Source: Rhodospirillales bacterium (GTDB taxonomy: Bacteria; Pseudomonadota; Alphaproteobacteria; BOG-932; Roseiterribacteraceae). Taken from it: 62,023 nt of DNA. Under the pieces are notes generated by a model that was not told where the DNA came from, made no database searches, and saw only the letters and a list, made by a program, of their open reading frames with translations. Positions 16,834-24,129 of this stretch are shown here, piece after piece. Position 1 is the first letter of the stretch. Every line of letters starts with the position of its first letter. The position numbers were made by a program, and so were the translations under genes. The stretch covers positions 1-62,023 of the forward strand of contig JAQGIE010000089.1 in NCBI GenBank assembly GCA_028291365.1, in the 5' to 3' direction.

Positions 16834-17487
16834 TTAGTGCAGTGTCGGCGGTCCGCCCGGCGGGCCGCGGCGATCCCCGGGCTTCGGCGCGACGCGAGCG
16901 AGCTGGGTCGCGTTGCTGCCGATTGCGCGCGCCGCGATCACCTTGCCGAGCGGGCTGGCGACGCCGTCACCTTCGACGTAAAGCGTCTGGCCGGGCGCCA
17001 GTGACATCGCAAGACGGTCGGCTTCGGACGGCGGCAAGCGCACCATCGTTCCGTCATCGAGCAGCACGCCGTTCAGATCGCCCTCGGGCCCGTGCAGCTG
17101 TGCTTTGACACGACCTTGCACGTTCATCGGTCGCGCCGGTGCGGGGCCGGTGTCGCTGATCGTATTGCCGGTCGCGTCGGCGGTCACTTCCATCGCCTGC
17201 ACCAGCGGAAGCGAGCGCGCTTTCAGGCCGCGCACGGTGACGGCGTCACCGGGACGAACCGCGAAAACAAGCTGCGTGCCGAGATGGGGCGGCAGATGCA
17301 CTTCGGTGCCGTCTTCGAGGATCAGTCCATCGACGTCCCCGCGGTCATTCAGGCTGTATTGCGCGACCTTGCCTTGGACGGCGGGCAATTGCTGTGGGTC
17401 ATAGGTCGCCGCGCCTTGCGCCAACGCGACGGCGCCGGATGTACCGGCGAGCAACGGCGCGGCGAGCAAGACGAATTTCGTACGCAT
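16834..17487 (-). CDS. Secreted two-repeat 'DGTEV-PP' protein
   Basis: 217-aa protein with a signal peptide (residues 1 to about 24, ending 'AVALAQ'), so periplasmic or secreted. Two domain copies: residues 36-103 ('GDVDGLILEDGTEVHLPPHL' and 'RPGDAVTVRG') and 121-190 ('GDLNGVLLDDGTMVRLPPSE' and 'APGQTLYVEG'). The C terminus is Gly/Pro-rich. No enzyme motif is visible. A GGAGG ribosome binding site lies 5 nt before the ATG. It is the first gene after a predicted sigma-54 promoter and follows the sigma-54 response regulator on the same strand, so it is probably the main target of that two-component system. Confidence 0.82.
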   Translation of the reverse strand: MRTKFVLLAAPLLAGTSGAVALAQGAATYDPQQLPAVQGKVAQYSLNDRGDVDGLILEDGTEVHLPPHLGTQLVFAVRPGDAVTVRGLKARSLPLVQAMEVTADATGNTISDTGPAPARPMNVQGRVKAQLHGPEGDLNGVLLDDGTMVRLPPSEADRLAMSLAPGQTLYVEGDGVASPLGKVIAARAIGSNATQLARVAPKPGDRRGPPGGPPTLH

Positions 17488-17503
17488 GTCATCCTCCGTG
17501 AAA

Positions 17504-17517
17504 CGAGCCTTTGCTCG
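17504..17517 (-). promoter_or_regulatory. Small inverted repeat near the predicted transcript start
   Basis: CGAGC and GCTCG with a 4-nt spacer lie at the start or in the leader of the predicted sigma-54 transcript. It could form a short 5' stem; a regulatory role is only a possibility. Confidence 0.3.
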
Positions 17518-17526
17518 CTCTGGAAG

Positions 17527-17542
17527 AGCAACCGCGATGCCA
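17527..17542 (-). promoter_or_regulatory. Sigma-54 (-24/-12) promoter of the secreted-repeat-protein operon
   Basis: On the minus strand the sequence reads TGGCATC-GCGG-TTGCT. The invariant GG and GC are separated by exactly 10 nt, against the consensus TGGCACG-N4-TTGCA. The predicted start is near 17516, about 29 nt before the ATG of the secreted protein. It lies between the sigma-54 response-regulator gene and its likely target, so activation by that regulator is the obvious inference. Confidence 0.75.
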
Positions 17543-17579
17543 GTCGTGAAATGGCGGTTTTGCTGACGATCGCTCCGCC

Positions 17580-18956
17580 TTACACGTCGTCCCCGTCCGG
17601 ATCGGAGACGCGCGGTGTCCGACTTCCGGACTCGTCCAGCCCGTAGCGCGCGATTTTCTCGTACAAAAGCTGGCGTCGGATCCCGAGTTGTTTGGCAGCT
17701 TGCGCGCGATTGCCGCCGGCAGCCGTGAGCGCCGCGCGGATCATCCTCGCCTCGAGCCGTGCGACGGCGTCCGGCAGCGTTTCGGTGGGCTGCACTGCAT
17801 CGGGCGTAGCAGACTCGCCCTGCAGGAATTCTAGATCTTCGCCGGTGACGAGGGGGCGTCGCACGAACGCCGCGACACGTTCCATCGTGTTGCGTAGCTC
17901 GCGCACATTGCCCGGCCAGGCATGCGCGAGTAAGCGCGCCGCTGCGTCGGCCGAGAGCTGTTTGGCGCGCGCGTCGCCAGCCGCGAGCGCGAGAAAATGT
18001 TCGGCCAGCGGCACGATGTCGGCGAGCCGTTCGCGCAAGGGCGGCAAGGGCAGGGGAATAACGCCGAGCCGGTAGTAGAGGTCTTCCCGAAACACGCCGT
18101 CGCGCACGGCGCGCTGCAGGTCGCGGTGCGTCGCGGCGACGACGCGCACATCGACCGCAATGGCGCGACCGCCCACCGGGACGACGACGCGCTCTTGTAG
18201 CGCGCGCAGCAGCTTGGCCTGCATGGCCAGCCCCATGTCGCCGACTTCATCGAGAAACAACGTGCCGCCATCGGCTTCGCGAAACGAACCGGCGCGATCG
18301 CCGACGGCGCCCGTGAACGCGCCGCGTACATGGCCGAACAACAGGCTCTCGAGCAATTCGGACGGGATCGCGGCGCAGTTCACCGCCACGAACGGGCCTG
18401 CGGCGCGACGGCCGTAGCGGTGGATGGCGCGCGCGACGAGTTCCTTTCCGGTGCCGGTCTCGCCCGTGATCAGCACCGTCGCGTCGCCATCCGCGAGCAG
18501 GCCGATCGCCTTCTGCACCTCGCGCATCGCGGCGCTCGATCCGACAAGCTCGTGGTCGCGCGTCGACGCCGCCGGTTCTCGCGTCGCCAGGACGGTCGGC
18601 TGCAACATCCGTGCGAGCAGGGCGATGAGGTCGTCGCGCCCGACCGGTTTGGCGAGGTGATCGACGGCACCGAGCCGCATCGCTTCGATCGTATTGTCGC
18701 TCGTCGGAACCGCCGTGATCACCGCCACCGGCGGCGGCGACGGTTGCGCCACGATACGACGCAGAACCTCCAGCCCGTCGAGGCCCGGCATGCGCAGGTC
18801 GAGCAGGACCGCATCGGCACGCTCGCGCGCGATCCAATCCAGCGCCTGCATGCCGTCAGCCGCTTCGGCGGCGACATGGCCGAGGTCGCCGAGCGCAGTC
18901 GCGAGCGCGCTGCGCAAGGCCGTGTCGTCGTCGACGATCAGCACTGTGGCCATCAC
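17580..18956 (-). CDS. Sigma-54-dependent response regulator (AtoC/ZraR-like)
   Basis: 458-aa activator. Receiver domain at residues 3-115 with D53 and K103; AAA+ domain from about 137 with Walker A 'GETGTGKE', an intact 'GAFTGA' at 212-217, Walker B 'GGTLFLDEVGD' and arginine-finger region 'REDLYYRLGVIPLPLPPLRER'; Fis-type DNA-binding region at about 395-440 ('GNRAQAAKQLGIRRQLLYEK'). The complete GAFTGA loop means it should drive sigma-54 promoters, unlike NtrX in this window. It overlaps the upstream kinase gene by 4 nt. It may start at Met1 or Met2. Confidence 0.93.
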   Translation of the reverse strand: MMATVLIVDDDTALRSALATALGDLGHVAAEAADGMQALDWIARERADAVLLDLRMPGLDGLEVLRRIVAQPSPPPVAVITAVPTSDNTIEAMRLGAVDHLAKPVGRDDLIALLARMLQPTVLATREPAASTRDHELVGSSAAMREVQKAIGLLADGDATVLITGETGTGKELVARAIHRYGRRAAGPFVAVNCAAIPSELLESLLFGHVRGAFTGAVGDRAGSFREADGGTLFLDEVGDMGLAMQAKLLRALQERVVVPVGGRAIAVDVRVVAATHRDLQRAVRDGVFREDLYYRLGVIPLPLPPLRERLADIVPLAEHFLALAAGDARAKQLSADAAARLLAHAWPGNVRELRNTMERVAAFVRRPLVTGEDLEFLQGESATPDAVQPTETLPDAVARLEARMIRAALTAAGGNRAQAAKQLGIRRQLLYEKIARYGLDESGSRTPRVSDPDGDDV

Positions 18957-20425
18957 GAGTCCTGCGGCAATTCCAAGGAAAAGATGGTGGCCTCGGCATC
19001 CGCCTCGGCGCGATTTTCGCGCAACACGAGACGACCCCCATGGGCATCGGCGAGTTCGCGCGCGATCGCGAGACCGAGGCCGGTGCCGTCGGCGCGGCCG
19101 GTGACGAACGGTTCGAACAAGCGCTCGCGCATGGTGGGCGAAACGCCGGCGCCGCTATCGGCGACTTCGATCGCGAGCGAACCGTCGCGGTGCTGCGCCG
19201 TCAGCCGGACGAGTCCGCCATCGGGCGCGTGGCGCACCGCGTTGGTCAGGAGATTGTCGAGGATGCGTTCGACGAGCGCGACATCAAGCGTGGCTGTCGT
19301 GACGCCGCTTTCGCAGGCGAGCGTGATGCGGCGCGCGTCTGCGGCAGCGCGATGCGCGTCAAGCCTGCGTTGCAGGAACGGCACCAGGTCGATTTTCGTC
19401 GGGTTGGGTGTCCGACGTTGCGTCATGGCCAGGAGTTCGGTGACGAGCGTGTCGAGGCGGCCGACCTGCGCGAGCATATCAACGATGGCGGTGCGTCGCC
19501 GAGCTTCGTCGCCGGCGAGCGCGTTTTCGCCTTGCAGCCGCAACACCGCGAGCGGGTTTCGAATCTCGTGCGCGACGCCGGCGGCGACACGGCCAAGCGC
19601 GGCGAGGCGCTCGGCGTTGGCGGCGCGGGCGGCGAAACGCTCGGAGTCACGACGTGCGTCGCCGAGACGCCGTCGCGCGTCGTTGAGCGCATCGACGATG
19701 CGGTCGAGTTCGCGTTCGCCGGTGGCCCGAATTTCGGGCAATCCGCTGGCGTCGGCTTGCCGCAGCGTGCGTTCGATGCTGCGCAGCTGACGGGCCCAGA
19801 CGACGAGCATGCGCGTCAGCAGCGCGGTTATGCCCATCATCAACGCGAACAGCACGCCCAGCCCGAGTTGCAAGGGCCCATAGCCAAGGGCCGATTGTAC
19901 GCGAGTCATCGTCCAGGCGCTGAGGCCGGCGATGGGCCCCGGCAATGGACACGCATGCAGCAGCAAGGTCTGCGCGCGCGTCGCGGCGCGCGCTCCCGCC
20001 GGTTGTTCGTCGCGCAACGCCTGCTGGTTGATGGCGGCGACCCGGTCGCGCTCGGCGACCGGAAAATCGGTCTTCGGTCCGGTGCCCTGATACGTCGGGA
20101 AGGCATAGGCGAGGGACCCCGCCTCGGTCTGCCAGATGCCGCCCTCGATCCCGTCCTGGCGACCCAGGGCCACTGCGACAACGGCGCCCAGCTCTTGTCG
20201 TAGCGTCGGGTCCGCGAAGGACGGAACCGGGCCGTGCCAGGCGCGGGCGTAGAAGTCGAAGCGGTTGCGGATCAGGTCGCAGGCGCGTGCCACCACGGCT
20301 TCGGCGCGACCGACCTGTGCCTCGGTCGATTGCTGATAAAGCTGCACGAACAAGATGCCGACCGCGACGCATGCAACCAGCGACAAGCCCCATAGGGCGA
20401 AGAGACGGGCGCGAAACGAGTGCAT
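18953..20425 (-). CDS. Membrane sensor histidine kinase, partner of the sigma-54 regulator
   Basis: 490-aa kinase. Membrane segments at about 8-30 and 187-209 flank a periplasmic sensor region of about 155 residues that matches no domain I know. A HAMP-like linker leads to HisKA with H286 ('GVAHEIRNPLAVLR'), and the HATPase has 'DNLLTNAVRHA', 'DSGAGV' and 'GTGLGLAIARELADAHGG'. The NtrB-like 'HEIRNPL' box fits pairing with an NtrC-type regulator, which is encoded next with a 4-nt overlap. The signal is unknown; the periplasmic sensor and the secreted target protein suggest envelope or extracellular sensing. Confidence 0.92.
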   Translation of the reverse strand: MHSFRARLFALWGLSLVACVAVGILFVQLYQQSTEAQVGRAEAVVARACDLIRNRFDFYARAWHGPVPSFADPTLRQELGAVVAVALGRQDGIEGGIWQTEAGSLAYAFPTYQGTGPKTDFPVAERDRVAAINQQALRDEQPAGARAATRAQTLLLHACPLPGPIAGLSAWTMTRVQSALGYGPLQLGLGVLFALMMGITALLTRMLVVWARQLRSIERTLRQADASGLPEIRATGERELDRIVDALNDARRRLGDARRDSERFAARAANAERLAALGRVAAGVAHEIRNPLAVLRLQGENALAGDEARRRTAIVDMLAQVGRLDTLVTELLAMTQRRTPNPTKIDLVPFLQRRLDAHRAAADARRITLACESGVTTATLDVALVERILDNLLTNAVRHAPDGGLVRLTAQHRDGSLAIEVADSGAGVSPTMRERLFEPFVTGRADGTGLGLAIARELADAHGGRLVLRENRAEADAEATIFSLELPQDS

Positions 20426-20479
20426 CTCGGCATGGGACCAGGGCGACGGGCAATCAACGCCATGGCGGCTTGCTTCGTC

Positions 20480-21685
20480 TCAGGCGTGGAAAGCCCGTGT
20501 GCGTCGACGCTCGTCGAGCCAGGCGAGGACCCAGACGGCCAAGCCGCCGAGCGCCAGCGCGGATCCGACAAGCCCGGTCGAGCCCCAGCCGAATCCCGCG
20601 CGGATCGCCATGCCGCCGAGCCACGGGCCGATCGCATTGGCGGTGTTGAACGCGCTGTGATTCAGCGCTGCCGCCAACGTCTGCGCGTCGCCGGCGACGT
20701 CCATCAAGCGCGTCTGCAGGATCGAGGCGAGCCCGCCGCCGCAACCGATCAGCAACGTGACGATCGAGATCGACCAGAGATGCGGTGCGGCGAACGGGTA
20801 GAGGGCAAGGGCGCTTGCGCTCCAGATCAGCAGCACGGCTGCTGCCGGCATCAGGGCGCGATCGGCGGCCCAGGCACCCGCGAGATTGCCGAGTGTCAGG
20901 CCGATGCCGAAGACGCCGAGCACGAACGGTACTGTCCCGGCCGAGACTCCGGTGACCGCCATCAGCGTCGACGCGAGATAGGCATAGACCGCGAACATGC
21001 CGCCGAAGCCGATCGCACCAATGCCCAGCGTCAACCAGACCTGACGGCGCTTCAGCGCCGTCAGCTCGCGCAACGGGCTGGCTGCTTCATCGGGCGTGTC
21101 TTTGGGCACGAAGGCGAAGACGAGCGTCGCGGTGAGCAAGGCGAGCACTGCGACGATGCCGAAGGTCCAGCGCCATCCCAAGGCGAGACTGACCGCCTTG
21201 GCCGTAGGCACGCCGATGACGGTTGCAATCGTCAGGCCCGCGAGCACGCGCGCCACGGCCTGGGCGCGCCGTTCCGGCCCGACGAGATTGACGGCCACGA
21301 GCGCAGCGACGCCGAAATAGGCGCCGTGCGGAACGCCGCTGAGAAAGCGGAATGCGAGCATCCAGCCATAGGACGGCGCCGACGCGCTCAGCGCGTTGCC
21401 GATGGCGAACAGCGCCATCAGTCCGATCAGCAGCGTGCGCCGTGCGAACCGCGCGCCCAGCACCGCGATCACCGGCGCACCCAGCACGACGCCCAGCGCG
21501 TAGGCGCTGATCACATGGCCGGCGGTCGGCTCGTCGATGCCGAGGCCCGCGGCGAAGTCGGGCAGCACACCCATGGCGGCGAACTCGGTCGTGCCGATCG
21601 CGAAGCCGCCCATGGCGAGCGCAAAGAGGATGAGTCCGTTCGACCGGACGGAGACGCCGGTCGAAACAAGCTGTGTCGATGACAT
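20480..21685 (-). CDS. MFS exporter, AraJ/YdhP-like
   Basis: 401-aa transporter of about 12 membrane segments. Typical of the AraJ/YdhP (DHA1) branch: 'MGGFAIGTTEFAAMGVLPDF', 'ISAYALGVVLGAPVIAVLGA' and 'GVPHGAYFGVAALVA'. These proteins export sugars, purines or drugs; the substrate here is unknown. I prefer the ATG at 21685 because upstream in-frame codons give a hydrophilic unconserved lead, though the ribosome binding site is weak. A nested palindrome about 190 nt upstream is a candidate operator. It lies 54 nt upstream of the histidine kinase on the same strand. Confidence 0.86.
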   Translation of the reverse strand: MSSTQLVSTGVSVRSNGLILFALAMGGFAIGTTEFAAMGVLPDFAAGLGIDEPTAGHVISAYALGVVLGAPVIAVLGARFARRTLLIGLMALFAIGNALSASAPSYGWMLAFRFLSGVPHGAYFGVAALVAVNLVGPERRAQAVARVLAGLTIATVIGVPTAKAVSLALGWRWTFGIVAVLALLTATLVFAFVPKDTPDEAASPLRELTALKRRQVWLTLGIGAIGFGGMFAVYAYLASTLMAVTGVSAGTVPFVLGVFGIGLTLGNLAGAWAADRALMPAAAVLLIWSASALALYPFAAPHLWSISIVTLLIGCGGGLASILQTRLMDVAGDAQTLAAALNHSAFNTANAIGPWLGGMAIRAGFGWGSTGLVGSALALGGLAVWVLAWLDERRRTRAFHA

Positions 21686-21876
21686 TTTTTGGAAACGCGT
21701 CGAGAGGATGTTCGCCAGGCAACCTAGCTCTGCGACCGGCATCGTCAGCGCGGCAATTGGTTGCTGCGCCAGCCGCGGATTGCGTCGGGGCGACGCCGCC
21801 GGATCGGTCCGCCGATCAGCGCGCATGCGTGGGGATCGTGTTGCCGAAAGGCTCGGTTTTAAAGGAAACCCCCACC

Positions 21877-21915
21877 TGTCTTAGTCGCATAATATGTATT
21901 ATGGAAAATAAGACA
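21877..21915. promoter_or_regulatory. Nested palindrome, candidate operator
   Basis: Outer arms TGTCTTA (21877-21883) and TAAGACA (21909-21915) enclose inner arms CATAATA (21888-21894) and TATTATG (21897-21903), all perfect. Such two-layer dyads are typical of dimeric winged-helix repressor sites (MarR/HxlR/TetR type). It lies upstream of the leftward MFS exporter and immediately before a rightward short frame. Confidence 0.6.
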
Positions 21916-22040
21916 TGGATCCGGGCGGATCTGTTGTGACGGCCCCGAATGGAGGCCCGGTGATCGACGATCTATCCGAAGCGGAATTTGCCGATCTGCT
22001 GCACCAGCACCTGTCGCCATCACGCCCTAATGCCCCTTAG
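21915..22040 (+). pseudogene. 41-aa reading frame, possible truncated gene remnant
   Basis: Frame starting 'MDPGGSVV' and ending 'DLLHQHLSPSRPNAP'. The stretch 'LSEAEFADLLHQHLSPSRP' reads like genuine protein, and I associate it loosely with the N terminus of some AAA-type ATPases. The frame stops immediately after it, so it may be a decayed 5' remnant. GGAAA lies about 8 nt before the ATG. The assignment is weak. Confidence 0.3.
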
Positions 22041-22044
22041 GGCG
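22023..22044 (+). terminator. Short hairpin before the ParD-like promoter
   Basis: Perfect 8-bp arms CGCCCTAA and TTAGGGCG with a 6-nt loop, overlapping the end of the short reading frame. There is no T-run. It may insulate the following promoter from upstream transcription. Confidence 0.4.
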
Positions 22045-22056
22045 ACGGTCGCTCGA

Positions 22057-22085
22057 TTGACCGGAGAATATGCGAACCATATACG
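22057..22085 (+). promoter_or_regulatory. Sigma-70-type promoter of the parD-like/map operon
   Basis: TTGACC (22057-22062) and TATACG (22080-22085) are separated by 17 nt, close to the -35/-10 consensus. The predicted start is near 22092, about 26 nt before the ATG of the ParD-like gene. Confidence 0.6.
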
Positions 22086-22097
22086 GTTCGTATATTC
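22066..22097. promoter_or_regulatory. Palindromic operator over the parD-like promoter
   Basis: 13-bp arms GAATATGCGAACC and GGTTCGTATATTC with one mismatch and a 6-nt spacer. It covers most of the -35/-10 spacer, the whole -10 and the predicted start site. This is the expected position for autorepression by a ribbon-helix-helix antitoxin-like protein, encoded next. Confidence 0.65.
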
Positions 22098-22117
22098 GTT
22101 AGCTTTCAGAGACGTCC

Positions 22118-22324
22118 ATGGGCATCGTGAAAATCGACGACGACCTGCATGAGGAAGCCCGTCGGGCCAGCACAGTGATGTGCCGGTCCATCAATGCGCA
22201 GGCCGAGTTCTGGATGAAGATCGGCATGCTGGCTGAAGCCAATCCGACCCTGTCGTTCAACGACATCGTGAAGATGCAGTTCGCGGCGGCGCATGTGCGT
22301 CTCGCGGATGTAGCGGTCGCCTGA
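22118..22324 (+). CDS. ParD-like antitoxin family protein (DUF3423-type)
   Basis: 68-aa protein: 'MGIVKIDDDLHEEARRASTV', 'CRSINAQAEFWMKIGMLAEA' and 'LSFNDIV' match the ParD-like family (PF11903/DUF3423) as I know it, with a ribbon-helix-helix N-terminal pattern. It probably binds DNA as a dimer. The downstream gene, 1 nt away, is not a ParE toxin but a methionine aminopeptidase, so a classical toxin-antitoxin reading does not hold. An AGAG ribosome binding site lies 6 nt before the ATG. Confidence 0.82.
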   Translation: MGIVKIDDDLHEEARRASTVMCRSINAQAEFWMKIGMLAEANPTLSFNDIVKMQFAAAHVRLADVAVA

Positions 22325-22325
22325 C

Positions 22326-23105
22326 ATGGTAAAGACCCCGGACGAACTGGCGCTCATGCACGTCTCGGGCAAAATGCTGGCGTCCGTCTTCGAGATGCTG
22401 GACGGGCAAGAACTCGCCGGCATGTCGACATTGCAGGTCAACGATCTGGTCGACCACTTCATCACCGTGGACCTCGCCGCCCGTCCGGCGAGCAAGGGGC
22501 AATATGGCTTCAAATATGTCCTGAACTGCTCGATCAATCATGTCGTCTGCCACGGCGTGCCCGATCCGGGCGAGATCATCCGTGACGGCGACATCATCAA
22601 CCTCGACATCACGCTCGAAAAGAACGGCTTCATCGCGGATTCGAGCAAGACCTACCTGGTCGGCAATGCCCCGCCCGCCGCGAGGCGGCTCGTGCGGGTC
22701 GCCCAGGAGGCGATGTGGAAAGGCATAAAACAGGTGCGGCCCGGAGCACATCTGGGGGACATCGGCTTCGCGATCGAACAGCATGCCAAAAGGAACGGCT
22801 ATTCGGTTGTGCGGGAATATTGCGGGCATGGCATCGGCCGCGAGATGCACGAGGAACCGCAGGTGCTGAATTTCGGACGGACGGGAACCGGCTTGAAGCT
22901 GTGCGAGGGCATGGTCTTCACCATCGAGCCAATGGTCAACCAGGGCACCCGCAAGGTCTCGACCGAGAGCGACGGATGGACGGTCGTGACCAACGACCGG
23001 AAGCTCTCCGCCCAATTCGAGCATACGGTCGCGGTCACGAGGAATGGCGTCGATGTCTTGACCCTGCGCCGCGACGAGACGCCGATGCTGGAGCGCAGCG
23101 TGTGA
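22326..23105 (+). CDS. map: Type I methionine aminopeptidase, accessory copy
   Basis: 259-aa metalloprotease removing N-terminal Met. All expected active-site residues are present: H76, metal ligands D94, D105, H168, E201 and E232, and H175. No N-terminal zinc-finger or SH3-binding extension. The N-terminal sequence ('MVKTPDELALMHVSGKMLAS') differs from what I expect of housekeeping alphaproteobacterial Map, so a second genomic copy is likely but not shown here. It is cotranscribed with the ParD-like gene (1-nt gap) under the palindromic promoter. Confidence 0.92.
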   Translation: MVKTPDELALMHVSGKMLASVFEMLDGQELAGMSTLQVNDLVDHFITVDLAARPASKGQYGFKYVLNCSINHVVCHGVPDPGEIIRDGDIINLDITLEKNGFIADSSKTYLVGNAPPAARRLVRVAQEAMWKGIKQVRPGAHLGDIGFAIEQHAKRNGYSVVREYCGHGIGREMHEEPQVLNFGRTGTGLKLCEGMVFTIEPMVNQGTRKVSTESDGWTVVTNDRKLSAQFEHTVAVTRNGVDVLTLRRDETPMLERSV

Positions 23106-23525
23106 TCATCGGTCCGCTTGTATGGCCCTCACCGCGCGATCAAACGCCGCCAAAATGCGCGCCAGATTCGGACTGTCATCAGCATCGCGATTCGTAGGCG
23201 ACGCTGCTCCACACGATGTTGCGACGGCGTGGTTGAAATATCCCCGCTGCCAAATACCAGCGCCGTCACATTCCGCCGCCACACATTTGTACAACGTCGG
23301 ATCCAAACCCGCCTGTCCGGCGCGCGCTTTCAGGTTCGCGACGCCTGATTGTGACGATCCCTGATTGAGGTCACGCGGGCGTTTCGGCACGGAAAAGACC
23401 CTCGCTGCCCGTGGCGCTACCCGTGAGGACGTCCGGCGGAACCCCGTCGCGCGCTCGCTCGTAGACACGGCTACGGGGCCGCGGTGCGTCGGATACGCGC
23501 TTCCTGCCGGAGGGAGTATTCGGAC
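23106..23525. other. 420-nt region without a recognised gene
   Basis: Short open frames exist on both strands (for example 23122-23364 on +), but none has a good ribosome binding site or a protein pattern I recognise. A small stem (CGTAG/CTACG) lies near 23460-23476. GGAGGG at about 23509-23514 belongs to the next gene's leader. Confidence 0.5.
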
Positions 23526-23885
23526 ATGACGGTCAAGCTGAATCCTGGCGCGTACACGCATGCGCGAAAGCTGATCAAGGAACGCCGCTTCGTCTTCGAC
23601 GATCGCGATGCCTGGAGCGAGCACCGCCCGACGGCGCAGCAGGAGACTGATTTTCTCCACGCGCACGGCCCGTCGGAGTACGGCCACTGGTATCTCGGAA
23701 TCGACGAGAACGAGCCGGAAGACAAGAAGACCCGGTACAAATTCCCGTACGGCGATTTCCGCAAGGTGCATCGCTGCGGCCTGCTCGCTGCCGAGTCGCG
23801 CGCCGGCCAGTACAAATACACCGACATCGAACACGCCGTCGCGCATCTGCACGGCATGCTCGACGCGCTGCACGAAGCGTCGTGA
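23526..23885 (+). CDS. Conserved protein of unknown function, 119 aa
   Basis: Soluble, charged protein with the strongly patterned stretches 'FVFDDRDAWSEHRPTAQQET', 'EYGHWYLGID', 'TRYKFPYGDFRKVHRCGLLA' and 'GQYKYTDIEHAVAHLHGMLD'. I have seen closely similar hypothetical proteins in actinobacteria and other soil bacteria; no function is assigned. There are no membrane segments or signal peptide. The ATG follows GGAGGGAG by about 10 nt. It is flanked by gaps and appears monocistronic. Confidence 0.75.
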   Translation: MTVKLNPGAYTHARKLIKERRFVFDDRDAWSEHRPTAQQETDFLHAHGPSEYGHWYLGIDENEPEDKKTRYKFPYGDFRKVHRCGLLAAESRAGQYKYTDIEHAVAHLHGMLDALHEAS

Positions 23886-24129
23886 CGCGCGTGCCACTCG
23901 GGCTGCTGGTTCCCCGCTGCTGGCACGGCGCGAACGTGCCGTAGGTTCGGGGCTCATCACGGTGTCAGGGGCGAAGGAATCGCCTTAGAATGATCGTCGA
24001 GGCAATGCGCCCCGCCGCCTCGTGCGGTGCGCGCCATCGGCACGCCCGTGCTCGTGCGCCATCGCAGCGCGACACGACGCACGGGAGACGTGCTCTCTTT
24101 CCCGTTCCCGCGCTTCAGGAGAATCGACA

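Larger units (their letters stand above)
21686..22117. other. 432-nt region between the MFS gene and the ParD-like gene
   Basis: Holds a nested palindrome (21877-21915), a 41-codon reading frame (21915-22040), a short hairpin (22023-22044) and the promoter and operator of the parD-like gene (22057-22097). Sequence near the palindromes is noticeably AT-rich for this genome. The first about 190 nt holds nothing I recognise apart from the MFS 5' region. Confidence 0.6.

Noticed and set aside
22118-23105. Classical ParDE toxin-antitoxin operon
   Set aside because: The second gene is a full methionine aminopeptidase, not a ParE/RelE-fold toxin; kept only as a toxin-antitoxin-like hypothesis.
23106-23960. 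Long minus-strand frame through 23.1-23.96 kb
   Set aside because: Antisense to the conserved 119-aa gene for a third of its length and without similarity I can recognise; the part over 23.1-23.36 kb might be a remnant but cannot be supported.
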